Shown here piece by piece: positions 1 to 8,035 of a stretch of 21,435 nt of DNA. Location: NCBI GenBank assembly GCA_964596775.1, contig CAZQVN010000061.1:1-21435 (forward strand). Reading direction: 5' to 3'. The notes beneath the pieces were generated by a model, which ran no database searches, was not told where the DNA came from, and saw only the letters and a list, made by a program, of their open reading frames with translations. How positions within the stretch are numbered: the stretch's first letter is position 1; each line of letters starts with the position of its first letter. The position numbers were made by a program, and so were the translations under genes. This DNA is from CAZQVN01 sp964596775 (GTDB taxonomy: Bacteria; Eisenbacteria; RBG-16-71-46; JABDJR01; JAWXBZ01).

Positions 1-223
1 TGTCGTCCCAGACCTCCCAGTCGGAACTCGCCGCCATGTCCAGCGAATCGGGGTCGGAGAACGGGTTGATGTTGAAATGGGGATCATTGGCCGACACGAC
101 GCTGCCGGAATCCGGCTCGATGAACGTGGGGGTGTCGGGCGGCTGGTTGGCCCCGGCAACGGAGGCACAGAACAGGGCGACCCCGGCACAGGCCATGGCG
201 ATGTTTCTCAGGATGCGCTTCAT
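1..223 (-). CDS. Secreted Ig/FN3-like protein, N-terminal fragment (runs off window)
   Basis: Only the first 74 codons are inside the window; the gene continues past the left edge. The start ATG (223-221) is followed by a clear Sec signal peptide: residues 1-5 are basic (MKRIL), residues 8-22 are hydrophobic, and cleavage is likely after A-G-A near residue 25. The mature part begins NQPPDTPTFIEPDSGS and contains a FSDPDSLD stretch followed by W-E-V-W, a pattern typical of bacterial extracellular Ig/FN3-type repeats with a DPD-containing loop. No good Shine-Dalgarno precedes the ATG. The gene follows the FN3 lipoprotein by 45 nt on the same strand, so it may be the last known member of the minus-strand operon. 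Function beyond being exported and probably surface-associated cannot be stated. Confidence 0.75.
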   Translation of the reverse strand, partial: MKRILRNIAMACAGVALFCASVAGANQPPDTPTFIEPDSGSVVSANDPHFNINPFSDPDSLDMAASSDWEVWDD

Positions 224-268
224 AGGAGATCGAAAGTATAAGGGATCGCGATTGCGAGCGAGCGGAAA

Positions 269-2725
269 TTATTGGCCGGTTCGGGACAGGGTTCCGCACT
301 CCCAGAGGATGGCATTGCTGTCCGCACTGTACTGGGAGTTTCCACCCGTGTTGTACGCCCGGACGCGGTAAATGTGGGTCCCCGAGCAGACCGGATTCCT
401 GTCCTCGTACACCTGGGTATCGGGGCCGGACGTCCCGATTTCGATGTAGGGGCCGTTGTTGACGCGGCGCTCGATCCGGAATCCGTCCTCGTTGTTCGAG
501 GTGTCCACCCAGTACACGCCGATCGTGGTGCTCAGCCCGTCGGCGTTGACCTGGGTCGGGGCGGTCGGCGGCGGCGGCAGCGTCGTCGCCTGCACGGTGT
601 TCGAGTAGGCCGAGTTGCCGGCCGCGTTGACCGCGCGCACGCGGAACGAGTACTGCGTCACCGCCGCGAGATTCGTGCTCGCGTAGGTGGTCGTGTTCGC
701 CGGGAGCGTGGCCACGAGCACGAACCCGGACGTGGCGGTGGCCCGCTCCACCTGGTAGTTCGCCTCGTTCGTGGCGTTGTCGCTCCAGGCAATGTCGACC
801 TGGGTCCGCTGGATTCCCGTGACGACGAGATTCGTCGGCGCCGCGGGAGGAGCGAGCGGCGTGGTGACCGCCGCCGTGTTGCTGTACGGGGAGTTCCCGG
901 CGGAGTTCACCGCCCGCACCCGGTACTCGTAACCCGTCGAGCCCGTCACGCCCGTGTCGGTGAACCCGGTGGCCTGCGCCGGGGCGGTGGCCAGGGCCGT
1001 GAACGCCGCGGGGGGCACACGGCGCTCGATCGCATACGACACCACGACCCCGCTCCCCGGCGACCAGGCGAGGTCCACCCGCGTCGGACCGATCGCCTGC
1101 GCGGTGAGATTCTGCGGGGCGCCCGGCGGAGCGAGCGGCGTGTTCACCGTCCGCTCTTCCGACCAGGCGGACACCATGGCGCCGTTGACGGCGCGGACCC
1201 GGTAGGAAAACGTGGCGTTCTCGGTCACGGTGATGTCGCCGAACTGCTTGACGTTGGCCGGAAGGCTGACCAGCGGCTGGAAACCGCCCGACGAGACGGA
1301 GCGGCGCTGCACTTCGTAGCCGGTTTCCGAAACGGAATTGTCGTTCCAGGCCAGGTCGACCCGGGTCGGCGACACGGGCACGGCGGTGAATCCGTCCGGC
1401 GCCGTCAGCGGCGTGGCGGCGGAAGCGGTGCCGGAAAACGCCGACACCCCGCCGCTCGACGTGGCGCGGACCCGGTATTCCCAGACCACGCCGTCGGGTA
1501 GACCGGCATCCCGGTACGTGCGTGCGTCGCCGGGCGGGGTGGCGATCAGCTGGAATCCGCCCCCCGCGGGCCGGCGTTCCACGTCGTAGTTCGTGGCGCC
1601 CCCCGTTCCGGCTTCCCAGGTGAGGTCGATGGTCGAGGGGTTCACGAGCCGGGCCGCCAGGTTCACCGGCGCCCCGGGCGGCGGAAGCGGCGCGCTCGCG
1701 TTGACGAGGTTCGACCAGGGGGACGGTCCGGCAGGCGACAGCGCCCGCACCCGGTACGTGTAGTCCACGTCGGGCTCGACGGTCCTGTCGGAGTGCCGCA
1801 CGGTCGTGCCGGACAGCGTGACCAGCGGCAGGAATTCGAAGACCGGGCTCTGCCCGCGCTGCAGTTCGTAGCCGTCGAGGTTTTCCCCCACGTTCGTCCA
1901 GGCAAGATCGATGCGCCCGGGCGACGTGCCCTCCACGGACAGCACGGGAATGTTCGGGACCTGGCCGATCACCCGCAGCGAATCGCTCGGCGCCCCGGCG
2001 ATCCCGGAAAATTCCACGGCCCGCACCAGGTACACCGCGGGCAGCTGCGTTCCCGCGTACTTCGGCTCGAGCAGGGTGACGGTCTCGGCGCCGCGCGACG
2101 TGACGACGGTCAGCAGGTACCGGTCCGCGGTCGGGATCTCCGTCCACGACACGGTGTGCGCGGTGCTCCCCCGCGTCGTCAGCGGCTCGTTGAATTCGGG
2201 CACGAACAGCCCGAGCGTCACGTTGACCGTGGGGATCCGGCCGGCCGTGATGTCGATGCCGGTGGCGCGCCCGGCAAACAGAATCCCGCGCCCGGTGACC
2301 GGCTCCGTGCCGGCGCCGCCGGACACGGGTCGATGGCCGAGAGCCAGCACGGTGATGGAGCGGCCGCGACCCGGCACCGCCTCCAGCGCCACGTCGAAAC
2401 GGGTCTGCCCCGGCGCGATCGCGATCAGGGCGGGATGAACGAGCAGCTCGTTGCCGGCCCCGCGCAGGTACACGCGCAGCGAATCCACCGCGCCGATGAC
2501 CGGCGCCGCCGGCGATCGCGGGGCGGTGACGACCCGCACCGACAGCGACCCGCCGGCGGGCGGCTGCACGGCGGCATCGCGGCCGCACCCGGCGATCGAG
2601 AGGAGCGCCGCCAGGGCGAACGCCATGAGTTCCGGGAGCCGCGCCGCCCGGCGCCCGCGTCCGATCGTGCCCCGCGCCGCAAGGCACCCGGTGCCGCCGC
2701 GTCCGATCGTGCCCCGCGCCGCCAT
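269..2725 (-). CDS. Multidomain fibronectin type III repeat lipoprotein
   Basis: An 818-residue exported protein. With the start at 2725, residues 1-33 form an Arg/Gly-rich leader, residues 34-46 are hydrophobic and C47 completes a lipobox (I-A-G-C), so the mature protein should be lipid-anchored. Residues about 50-172 form a beta-rich domain I do not recognise. Residues about 173-811 are seven consecutive FN3-like units; the first is atypical, and the rest show the xVDLAW (B strand) and YEYRVRAVN (F strand) signatures. FN3 arrays usually act as spacers or adhesive modules on the surface. The chosen ATG overlaps the stop of the upstream barrel gene (TGATG), which suggests translational coupling. 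An internal ATG at 2626 would give a shorter signal peptide without basic residues. The leader contains an in-frame 14-codon duplication. Ligand unknown. Confidence 0.85.
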   Translation of the reverse strand: MAARGTIGRGGTGCLAARGTIGRGRRAARLPELMAFALAALLSIAGCGRDAAVQPPAGGSLSVRVVTAPRSPAAPVIGAVDSLRVYLRGAGNELLVHPALIAIAPGQTRFDVALEAVPGRGRSITVLALGHRPVSGGAGTEPVTGRGILFAGRATGIDITAGRIPTVNVTLGLFVPEFNEPLTTRGSTAHTVSWTEIPTADRYLLTVVTSRGAETVTLLEPKYAGTQLPAVYLVRAVEFSGIAGAPSDSLRVIGQVPNIPVLSVEGTSPGRIDLAWTNVGENLDGYELQRGQSPVFEFLPLVTLSGTTVRHSDRTVEPDVDYTYRVRALSPAGPSPWSNLVNASAPLPPPGAPVNLAARLVNPSTIDLTWEAGTGGATNYDVERRPAGGGFQLIATPPGDARTYRDAGLPDGVVWEYRVRATSSGGVSAFSGTASAATPLTAPDGFTAVPVSPTRVDLAWNDNSVSETGYEVQRRSVSSGGFQPLVSLPANVKQFGDITVTENATFSYRVRAVNGAMVSAWSEERTVNTPLAPPGAPQNLTAQAIGPTRVDLAWSPGSGVVVSYAIERRVPPAAFTALATAPAQATGFTDTGVTGSTGYEYRVRAVNSAGNSPYSNTAAVTTPLAPPAAPTNLVVTGIQRTQVDIAWSDNATNEANYQVERATATSGFVLVATLPANTTTYASTNLAAVTQYSFRVRAVNAAGNSAYSNTVQATTLPPPPTAPTQVNADGLSTTIGVYWVDTSNNEDGFRIERRVNNGPYIEIGTSGPDTQVYEDRNPVCSGTHIYRVRAYNTGGNSQYSADSNAILWECGTLSRTGQ
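2655..2722. repeat. Direct repeat of 26 bp, period 42 bp, at the start of the FN3 lipoprotein gene
   Basis: A perfect 26-bp sequence occurs at 2655-2680 and again at 2697-2722. The 42-bp period equals 14 codons, so the copies encode the same AARGTIGRG segment twice in the basic leader before the lipoprotein signal core. The in-frame period suggests that the region is translated, supporting the start at 2725 over the one at 2626, although neutral duplication of untranslated sequence is also possible. Confidence 0.85.
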
Positions 2726-4008
2726 CAGAAGATCACCGTGAGGGCGGCGGACACGTCGAGGCCCGAGAGGTCGAGCGTGTTGTCCTCCGCGTTTCCGGAC
2801 AGCCACTGCGCGGCGATCCCGACGTGGTGCCGCGGGCCGGACCAGCGCACGCCGGGGCCGATGGCCGCGGTGGACCCGTCGGAGAGACCGGCGTCGGAAT
2901 CGCCGAACACGCCGGCCCGCGCCTCGACGCCGAGCGCGATCGACGCGACCGCCACCACGTACACTTCGCCGGCGGCCCACAGGGAATTGGAGGAACGCAC
3001 CGCGGTCGACAGGATCTCGTCACCGGCCGTTTCGAACCGTTCGTCGTCCTCCTTCACCACGTTCCGGGCGGTGATCCGCACGGAGGTCTTCGGCGTGACC
3101 CGGGCCATCAATGCCTCGACCTCGATCTGCGTTCCCGCCCGGTACACCTTTTCCCCCAGTGACTCGTCGTCCTGGAACGTGCGGCCGGCCACGTCGAGAC
3201 GGAGCAGCGCGCCGTCCGCGGGGCGCCAGTCGAAGCCGGCCGAGGCCGAAGCCTCGCCGCCGGGCTTGAAATCGACGGTGCCGTCCGGCGTTTCGTAGAG
3301 GTCGTACGCGCCCTTCACCGCATACCCCGCGCCGGCCCCGATCGACACGGTCGAGGACAGCCGCGCCGCCACGCCGCCCGACAGTTCGAGGTCGAACCCC
3401 TCGCCCATCCTCCGCGCCCGGAACCCGAGCAGCGGGCTCGACATCGCCTGGGCCACCTCCACCTCCCGGTGATCCGTTCCGGAGTGCAGGGGACGGGTGC
3501 TTCCGGAGGATCCGGCCGCGCGGCGCGCCGTGGTAGTAAGCGGACGGCCGGGCGCCACGGTGTCGTTCCCCTGGAACAGCGTCCGCTTGCCGGCCGGCAG
3601 GTTCGTGCCCACGGACAGGAACGTGTTGCGGTTCGGCCGCCAGACCCCCTTCAGGCGCGAGTCGGTGATGCCCGAGAGCGCCGCCTCGTCCGCGCCGAAG
3701 TCGAGCGTTGTCCGGGCCCAGGCGCCGAAAAGAACGATGTCGAACCTGTCCCCGAAACCGGCCGAGGCGGAAAACGGGAGATACATCTGGCGAATGGTGA
3801 CCGTGCCGCCGAGCCGGTCGTCGATGTCCCAGGAGCGATGCGTGGCCATGAGCGTGGCGCGGGGTTCCGCCCCGTCCCGGTCGACACCGGCGCCGGAGGC
3901 CGCCGGAGCGCCGAGCCAGAAGCAGAGCGCGGCCAGGGCCGGCGCCGCGGACACGATCCGCCGGAACAGCGGGGTGGCCCCGCGTCCCCTCCTGCCGTTA
4001 CGCGTCAT
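2725..4008 (-). CDS. Outer-membrane beta-barrel protein
   Basis: A 427-residue protein with a basic n-region (residues 1-17), a hydrophobic core (about 18-36) and likely signal cleavage near residue 40. The mature part alternates Gly/aromatic-rich amphipathic strands with short turns (for example LELSGGVAARL and GAGAGYAVKG) and ends in V-I-F. A terminal Phe is the classical signal for BAM-dependent insertion into the outer membrane. A Thr/Ser/Arg-rich stretch at about residues 150-185 looks like an enlarged extracellular loop. The family resembles generic transporter-type or OmpA-like eight-or-more-stranded barrels; strand number and substrate are not deducible. Its start overlaps the stop of the preceding CsgG-like lipoprotein gene by 4 nt (ATGA), and its stop overlaps the next start, so it is made in step with both neighbours. 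Confidence 0.78.
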   Translation of the reverse strand: MTRNGRRGRGATPLFRRIVSAAPALAALCFWLGAPAASGAGVDRDGAEPRATLMATHRSWDIDDRLGGTVTIRQMYLPFSASAGFGDRFDIVLFGAWARTTLDFGADEAALSGITDSRLKGVWRPNRNTFLSVGTNLPAGKRTLFQGNDTVAPGRPLTTTARRAAGSSGSTRPLHSGTDHREVEVAQAMSSPLLGFRARRMGEGFDLELSGGVAARLSSTVSIGAGAGYAVKGAYDLYETPDGTVDFKPGGEASASAGFDWRPADGALLRLDVAGRTFQDDESLGEKVYRAGTQIEVEALMARVTPKTSVRITARNVVKEDDERFETAGDEILSTAVRSSNSLWAAGEVYVVAVASIALGVEARAGVFGDSDAGLSDGSTAAIGPGVRWSGPRHHVGIAAQWLSGNAEDNTLDLSGLDVSAALTVIF

Positions 4009-5675
4009 CGCGGCACGTCCCCCGTCACGATGATCGTTCCGGAGCCGCCCACGACGCCCACCGGCGTCACGGACGGATCGAGATCATCGCCGCCGCCCCG
4101 CCCCGCCGGAAGACCCCCGCCGTTCACGGTGCCGATCCGGTCGAGGCGGCTGCGGAGCGCGTCGTCCCCGCCACCCGCGCCCCCCTGGGCCAGCGCTTCA
4201 TCGGCCAGACGGCTCTGCGTCCGCGAAAACCCGGCGTCGGTGCCGCTCACCGCGTCGAGACTGCGGCGCGCCGGGAGGAAACCCGGGTCGAGGGCCAGGG
4301 CGCGGGAATAGGCGCCGCGGGCCAGGTCCATGCGGTCGCGGTCCTCGAACAGGAGTCCCTCCGACCAGGCGAGAAACGCTTCGCTGTTCTTCGTGGGCAG
4401 GCGGCCGATCGCGTCCCGCTCGGCGTCGCTGAGCCGGATCGACAGCCCGTCGAGGAGTCCGAACACGATCTCCTTTTCCAGGCGGAGGATCTCGTCGAGC
4501 GGTCCGGTGGCGTCCGCGCCCGGGCCCTTGAGGGCGCCGGTCGTGCTTTCGGTGACCCCCGCGTCGAGCCGCAGCGCCCCGGAGAGGCTCCCGGACAGCG
4601 TTCCCTGCACGAGCAGGCCGGCGCCGAGCAGGCGTCCGGCGCGCGGCACCGAGGAGGGGTCCATGGCCGGCACGGACATCGAGCCGGTGGCGAACCAGTC
4701 GTCGAACGCGCGGCTCAGCGCCGCCTGCGTCTGCGGGCCGACCCGGCCGTCCACGGAGAGCCCCTGGTCCCCCTGGAACGCCCGCACGGCGTCCATGTAG
4801 CGGACGCCGGTGGAGCCGTCGAAATCGGTGCCCTGAAAGTAGGGGCGGCCATCCCGCCCCGGGAGCAGCGCCAGCCGTTCCTTGACCCCCTCCACCGAAT
4901 CGACCGGGTGCGCCGGCGCTTCCGGCTTCACGTCCACGGTCGAGGAAGCGAGCTTCACCTCCTCGATCAGGATGTTGATCCGTTCCCGCTCGAGCACCGT
5001 GAACTGCTTCACCATCGCGAGGTCGCCGCTGATCATCGCCTGCAGTCCGCGGGACAGCGCATCGACTTCCGCGGCGCCGGAGAGGTTTTGAAACGCCATC
5101 ACCGCGAGCGTGTTGTCCGGCACTTCGGAACTCCGCTGCGCCTCGCCCTGCACGGCGCTCTCGATGTCCCGGCGGATCCGTTCGAGGTTGACGGTGCGCA
5201 GGCGCGTCCGCACCTCCGCGTCGTCCGGCTTCCGTTCGAGATAGGAGGCGTAGGCGGCAGCCGCGCCGGCCGGGTCGCCGGCGGTTTCGCGGGCGCGGCC
5301 GAGGAAAAACAGCGTGGCCGGATCGTCGGCGCGCAGCGTGAGGGCCCGGGTCAGGGCGTCCACCGCGCCGCGCGCGTCGCCGTTGTGCAGGCGGGCGATG
5401 CCGAGATTGCGGGCGAGGCGCGCGTCGGACGGACGGGCCGTCACGGCGGTTTCCAGGGCGGCCACGGCCTCGTCGTACCGGCCGGCCTTCATGAGATCCG
5501 CCGCGGGCCCGCCGGATCCGGCACCGCCGCAGCCCGCAAGAACGCAGGCCAGGAGAAACGCCGCCGCGGCGCGGCGCGCAAAAGACGGAACGATGTCGCC
5601 GGAGCGGCGGCGGGCGTGGTGCGCGGCGGCGCCCGGACCGTCGGCGGCCCCGGTCAGGCGGATCCGTCTTCTCAT
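4005..5675 (-). CDS. TPR/CsgG-like lipoprotein with an inserted peptidoglycan-binding-like domain
   Basis: A 556-residue predicted outer-membrane lipoprotein: long basic leader, hydrophobic stretch at 34-48, lipobox L-A-G-C with C49. Residues about 58-152 are TPR-like helical repeats. A CsgG/FlgO-type fold starts at about 185 (NTLAVMAFQNLSG) and continues with LERERINILIEE (229-239). It is then interrupted and resumes at AGRLLGAGLLVQG (346-358). The interruption (about 246-345) holds a PG_binding_1-like segment, with VRYMDAVRAFQ and GLSVDGRVGPQTQAAL at 291-320. Residues about 430-475 are TPR-like again, and a Gly-rich tail follows. A GGAGG lies 4 nt before the ATG, inside the end of the preceding gene, with a 4-nt gene overlap. 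Known CsgG proteins form outer-membrane secretion rings; an anchor or pore role here is inference. Confidence 0.8.
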   Translation of the reverse strand: MRRRIRLTGAADGPGAAAHHARRRSGDIVPSFARRAAAAFLLACVLAGCGGAGSGGPAADLMKAGRYDEAVAALETAVTARPSDARLARNLGIARLHNGDARGAVDALTRALTLRADDPATLFFLGRARETAGDPAGAAAAYASYLERKPDDAEVRTRLRTVNLERIRRDIESAVQGEAQRSSEVPDNTLAVMAFQNLSGAAEVDALSRGLQAMISGDLAMVKQFTVLERERINILIEEVKLASSTVDVKPEAPAHPVDSVEGVKERLALLPGRDGRPYFQGTDFDGSTGVRYMDAVRAFQGDQGLSVDGRVGPQTQAALSRAFDDWFATGSMSVPAMDPSSVPRAGRLLGAGLLVQGTLSGSLSGALRLDAGVTESTTGALKGPGADATGPLDEILRLEKEIVFGLLDGLSIRLSDAERDAIGRLPTKNSEAFLAWSEGLLFEDRDRMDLARGAYSRALALDPGFLPARRSLDAVSGTDAGFSRTQSRLADEALAQGGAGGGDDALRSRLDRIGTVNGGGLPAGRGGGDDLDPSVTPVGVVGGSGTIIVTGDVPR

Positions 5676-6808
5676 CGCTCCTCCAGCTCCAGTGCCGCAT
5701 AGCGGCGTCCGAGATCGAGCGCCGTCACCCGCGCGGCCGCGAGCGGGTTCGCGGCGTCCAGGGACTTCACTTCCGTCCAGTAGTCGATGGCTTCGTCCAG
5801 GTTTCCGGCGTCCTCGGCCAGGATCGCGGCGCCGGTCAGTTCCAGCAGCTTCATCGCCTCGTCGCGCTGCGCCTTCCGCGCCTTGAGCGCGCGCTCCGAT
5901 GCCTTGAGCACGCTCCCCTTTCCGGCGCCGGCATCGATCGCGGCCCGATCGAGACGCTCCGCCAGCAGTGTGACGACCGCGGCCTCGAGCTTCAAGAGAT
6001 CGGAGCCGTTTTTCACCTTCGCCTCCTTCTTGGCGGCGAGGAGGATGCGCCCGGTTTCCGTTTCCACGAGCCTCAGGTCGATCCGGACGATGTTTCCGGG
6101 CACCCAGGTGACGTTGCCGAACAGGTACGACTGCGCTCCGAGCAGCCGGCCGGCCCGGACCGCCTGGTCCGGATCCGCGACCCCGGAGTTCGACAGCGCG
6201 ATCTCCTGCCGGAGCACGTTCAGTCGCTGCCGGTCGACGATCCGGAGCGACGTGGCCGGCGACAGGTCGGAGATGACCATCTGCGTGAGGCCGGCGGCGA
6301 AGCGCTCCATGTCGTACGGCATGCCGGGCAGCGCCGGGCTGCCGTTCGTCATCGGGCCGACGGCCAGCGTGTGGATGCCGGGCTCCGCGTCGGGCGGCGG
6401 CGCGGCGGCGGAGTGCGCCGCCGCGTTCCGCGCCGCGTAGAACGCGCGGACGACGACCGGCGGATAGGCGGCGGGCGGATCGAGGTCGGCGTGCGGATCC
6501 TGTTCGAACAGGCAGGAGAACGCCGAGCGCGCCTGCCCCGGGGCGTTCATGGCCGCGTACACCTGGCCGAGAGCGCGGCAGGCCGCGGCCCGCACCTCGG
6601 GCGGCGCGGCGGTGTCCGCCATCACCGCCCGCGCGCAGGCGATCGTTTCCAGGTAGCGCAGGTCGAAGAAGAACGCCTCCGTATCACGCCGGAACTCCGC
6701 CAGGAGTTCAGGCGTCACCCTGACCGGCTCGGCGGCCGCGGTCCGCGGCACAACGGCGCCCATCAGAATCATCGCGAGCGCGGCCACGATCGTCAGGCGC
6801 CTTTTCAT
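5672..6808 (-). CDS. Periplasmic CsgG-like protein (paralogue 2)
   Basis: A 378-residue exported protein. Residues 1-26 are a signal peptide (MKRR, hydrophobic 6-20, cleavage after A-A-A near 26) with no lipobox Cys. Residues about 32-130 are helical and TPR-like, with a YPPVVVRAFYAARN motif (115-128) shared with the upstream paralogue. Residues about 146-290 are a CsgG-like alpha/beta domain: HTLAVGPMTN, LRIVDRQRLNVLRQE, AGRLLGAQSYLFG, VRIDLRLVETETG. A C-terminal TPR-like helical pair covers about 315-372. The ATG overlaps the upstream stop by 4 nt and the stop overlaps the next start by 4 nt. CsgG-domain proteins often assemble as rings or act as periplasmic scaffold subunits; lacking the lipid anchor, this one may form a soluble or hetero-oligomeric part. 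The exact role is unknown. Confidence 0.8.
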   Translation of the reverse strand: MKRRLTIVAALAMILMGAVVPRTAAAEPVRVTPELLAEFRRDTEAFFFDLRYLETIACARAVMADTAAPPEVRAAACRALGQVYAAMNAPGQARSAFSCLFEQDPHADLDPPAAYPPVVVRAFYAARNAAAHSAAAPPPDAEPGIHTLAVGPMTNGSPALPGMPYDMERFAAGLTQMVISDLSPATSLRIVDRQRLNVLRQEIALSNSGVADPDQAVRAGRLLGAQSYLFGNVTWVPGNIVRIDLRLVETETGRILLAAKKEAKVKNGSDLLKLEAAVVTLLAERLDRAAIDAGAGKGSVLKASERALKARKAQRDEAMKLLELTGAAILAEDAGNLDEAIDYWTEVKSLDAANPLAAARVTALDLGRRYAALELEER

Positions 6809-8007
6809 CCCTGCGCCACCGTCTGCTTCAGCACCTTGATCCGGATCGCGGCCGTTTCGTTGCCGGGATCCGCCGACAGGACCGCGGACCATTTTTCGAT
6901 CGCCGCCTTGTAGTCGGCGCCCTCCTCGGCGGCGAGCGCCTCGGACGTGAGGAACAGGCCGTCGACGTAGCCGGACCGCCCCTTGATCCGCTTCGCGCGA
7001 TCGCCGAAGTAGGCGGAGGCGAGACCCGCGGGGTTTTCCAGCGCCGCCGACCCGAGCATCGTCTCCAGCGTCTTCATGATCTCGGTGACCAGCGATTTTT
7101 CCAGCGCCATGAATTTTTCCGGATCGCCGGAGAACGTGCCGGTGATCTGCTTCGCCACCACGACCTCGCCGGTGGCGGTGTGGACGATGCGGGCGTCGAT
7201 CCGCACCCGGTCCTTCGACAGCACCATGTACTGGCCGAAGATGTAGGCCTGGGCGCCGAGCAGGTTTCCGGCCTGCACCGCCTGCTTCGGGTCGGCGAAG
7301 CCCGACGTGGACAGCGCCATCTCCTTGAGGATCTCGGCGGTGCGCTGCCGGTCCACGACCTTGAGATCCGTGGCGCCGGTCAGGTCCAGCGTGATGAGAT
7401 GCGGCAGCGCCTTCGACAGCGCGCCGAAGTCGTGGTTCTTGAACTTGCCGGTGTAGACGGAGTTGTTCTCGAAATCCCCGACCGCCACGGTGTTGATGTC
7501 GGTCGTTCCGGGAAACAGGCTGTCGCGCACGGCGTAAAAGGTGGTGATGACCGGCGGCGGATAGTTGGCGTCGGGCGAAAAGCGCGAGGCGGGATCGATC
7601 TCGAACATCCGGACCAGGCTCTCGATCGCCTGCCGGCGCACGTCCTGCATCACGTACACGCAGGCGAGGCACTTGTGGGCCTCGGCCAGTTCCTCCTTGC
7701 CGGCGTCCTTCTTGCCGATGACGTCCTTCGCGAGGTTCTCGGCCACGGCGTAGTCGGCGTCCCAGAACGCCTCCATCGACTTCTGCAGCGTTTCCCCGGC
7801 TCCGGCCTTCGGCTTCTTCGCGGCGCCCGCCGTGCCCAGCGAAAGAACGACCGCGGCGGCGAGCATCAAGAACACGGGTGCGCCGCGGCGGCCGGAAGAG
7901 GGCAGCGCACCGGCGACCCGGCCGCCCGAAGAGAGGACCGCGCGGACGGCCCGGCGAAGATGCGGCAGGACCGCGCCCGCGGCCCGGCGGCGATGAGTCG
8001 ATCGCAT
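6805..8007 (-). CDS. Periplasmic CsgG-like protein (paralogue 1)
   Basis: A 400-residue exported protein paralogous to the next gene. The ATG at 8007 is chosen because AAGGAGG sits 5 nt upstream; a longer frame from 8070 would run into the kinase gene. The first 42 residues are unusually long and basic and partly repetitive, followed by a hydrophobic core (44-60) and probable cleavage near A62. Residues 75-160 are TPR-like and include YPPPVITTFYAVRD. Residues about 170-315 are CsgG-like: NTVAVGDFENN, LKVVDRQRTAEILKEM, AGNLLGAQAYIFG, VRIDARIVHTATG. A TPR-like helical end covers about 350-395. It follows the kinase gene by 28 nt and overlaps the following paralogue by 4 nt. It is likely a periplasmic subunit of the same complex; function inferred only from the fold and neighbours. 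Confidence 0.8.
   Translation of the reverse strand: MRSTHRRRAAGAVLPHLRRAVRAVLSSGGRVAGALPSSGRRGAPVFLMLAAAVVLSLGTAGAAKKPKAGAGETLQKSMEAFWDADYAVAENLAKDVIGKKDAGKEELAEAHKCLACVYVMQDVRRQAIESLVRMFEIDPASRFSPDANYPPPVITTFYAVRDSLFPGTTDINTVAVGDFENNSVYTGKFKNHDFGALSKALPHLITLDLTGATDLKVVDRQRTAEILKEMALSTSGFADPKQAVQAGNLLGAQAYIFGQYMVLSKDRVRIDARIVHTATGEVVVAKQITGTFSGDPEKFMALEKSLVTEIMKTLETMLGSAALENPAGLASAYFGDRAKRIKGRSGYVDGLFLTSEALAAEEGADYKAAIEKWSAVLSADPGNETAAIRIKVLKQTVAQG
7934..7995. repeat. Imperfect direct repeat, period 33 bp, in the leader of CsgG-like paralogue 1
   Basis: Two 29-bp units (7934-7962 and 7967-7995) match at 24 of 29 positions by eye, with a 33-bp (11-codon) period. They encode the repeated R-A-(V/A)-x-A-V-L segments in the basic region ahead of the signal core. 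A weaker third unit may lie just downstream in the gene. Confidence 0.65.
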
Positions 8008-8035
8008 GAATGCCTCCTTGTGACGGGGCCCCGTC

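Noticed and set aside
84..2687. Second minus-strand frame across the FN3 gene
   Set aside because: Composition is Arg/Gly/Ala-rich shadow translation; only the other frame gives FN3 signatures and a lipobox.
3480..3560. Suspected frameshift in the barrel gene at a Thr/Arg/Ser-rich stretch
   Set aside because: The frame stays open, and recognisable barrel strands continue in the same frame on both sides; a loop insertion explains it better.
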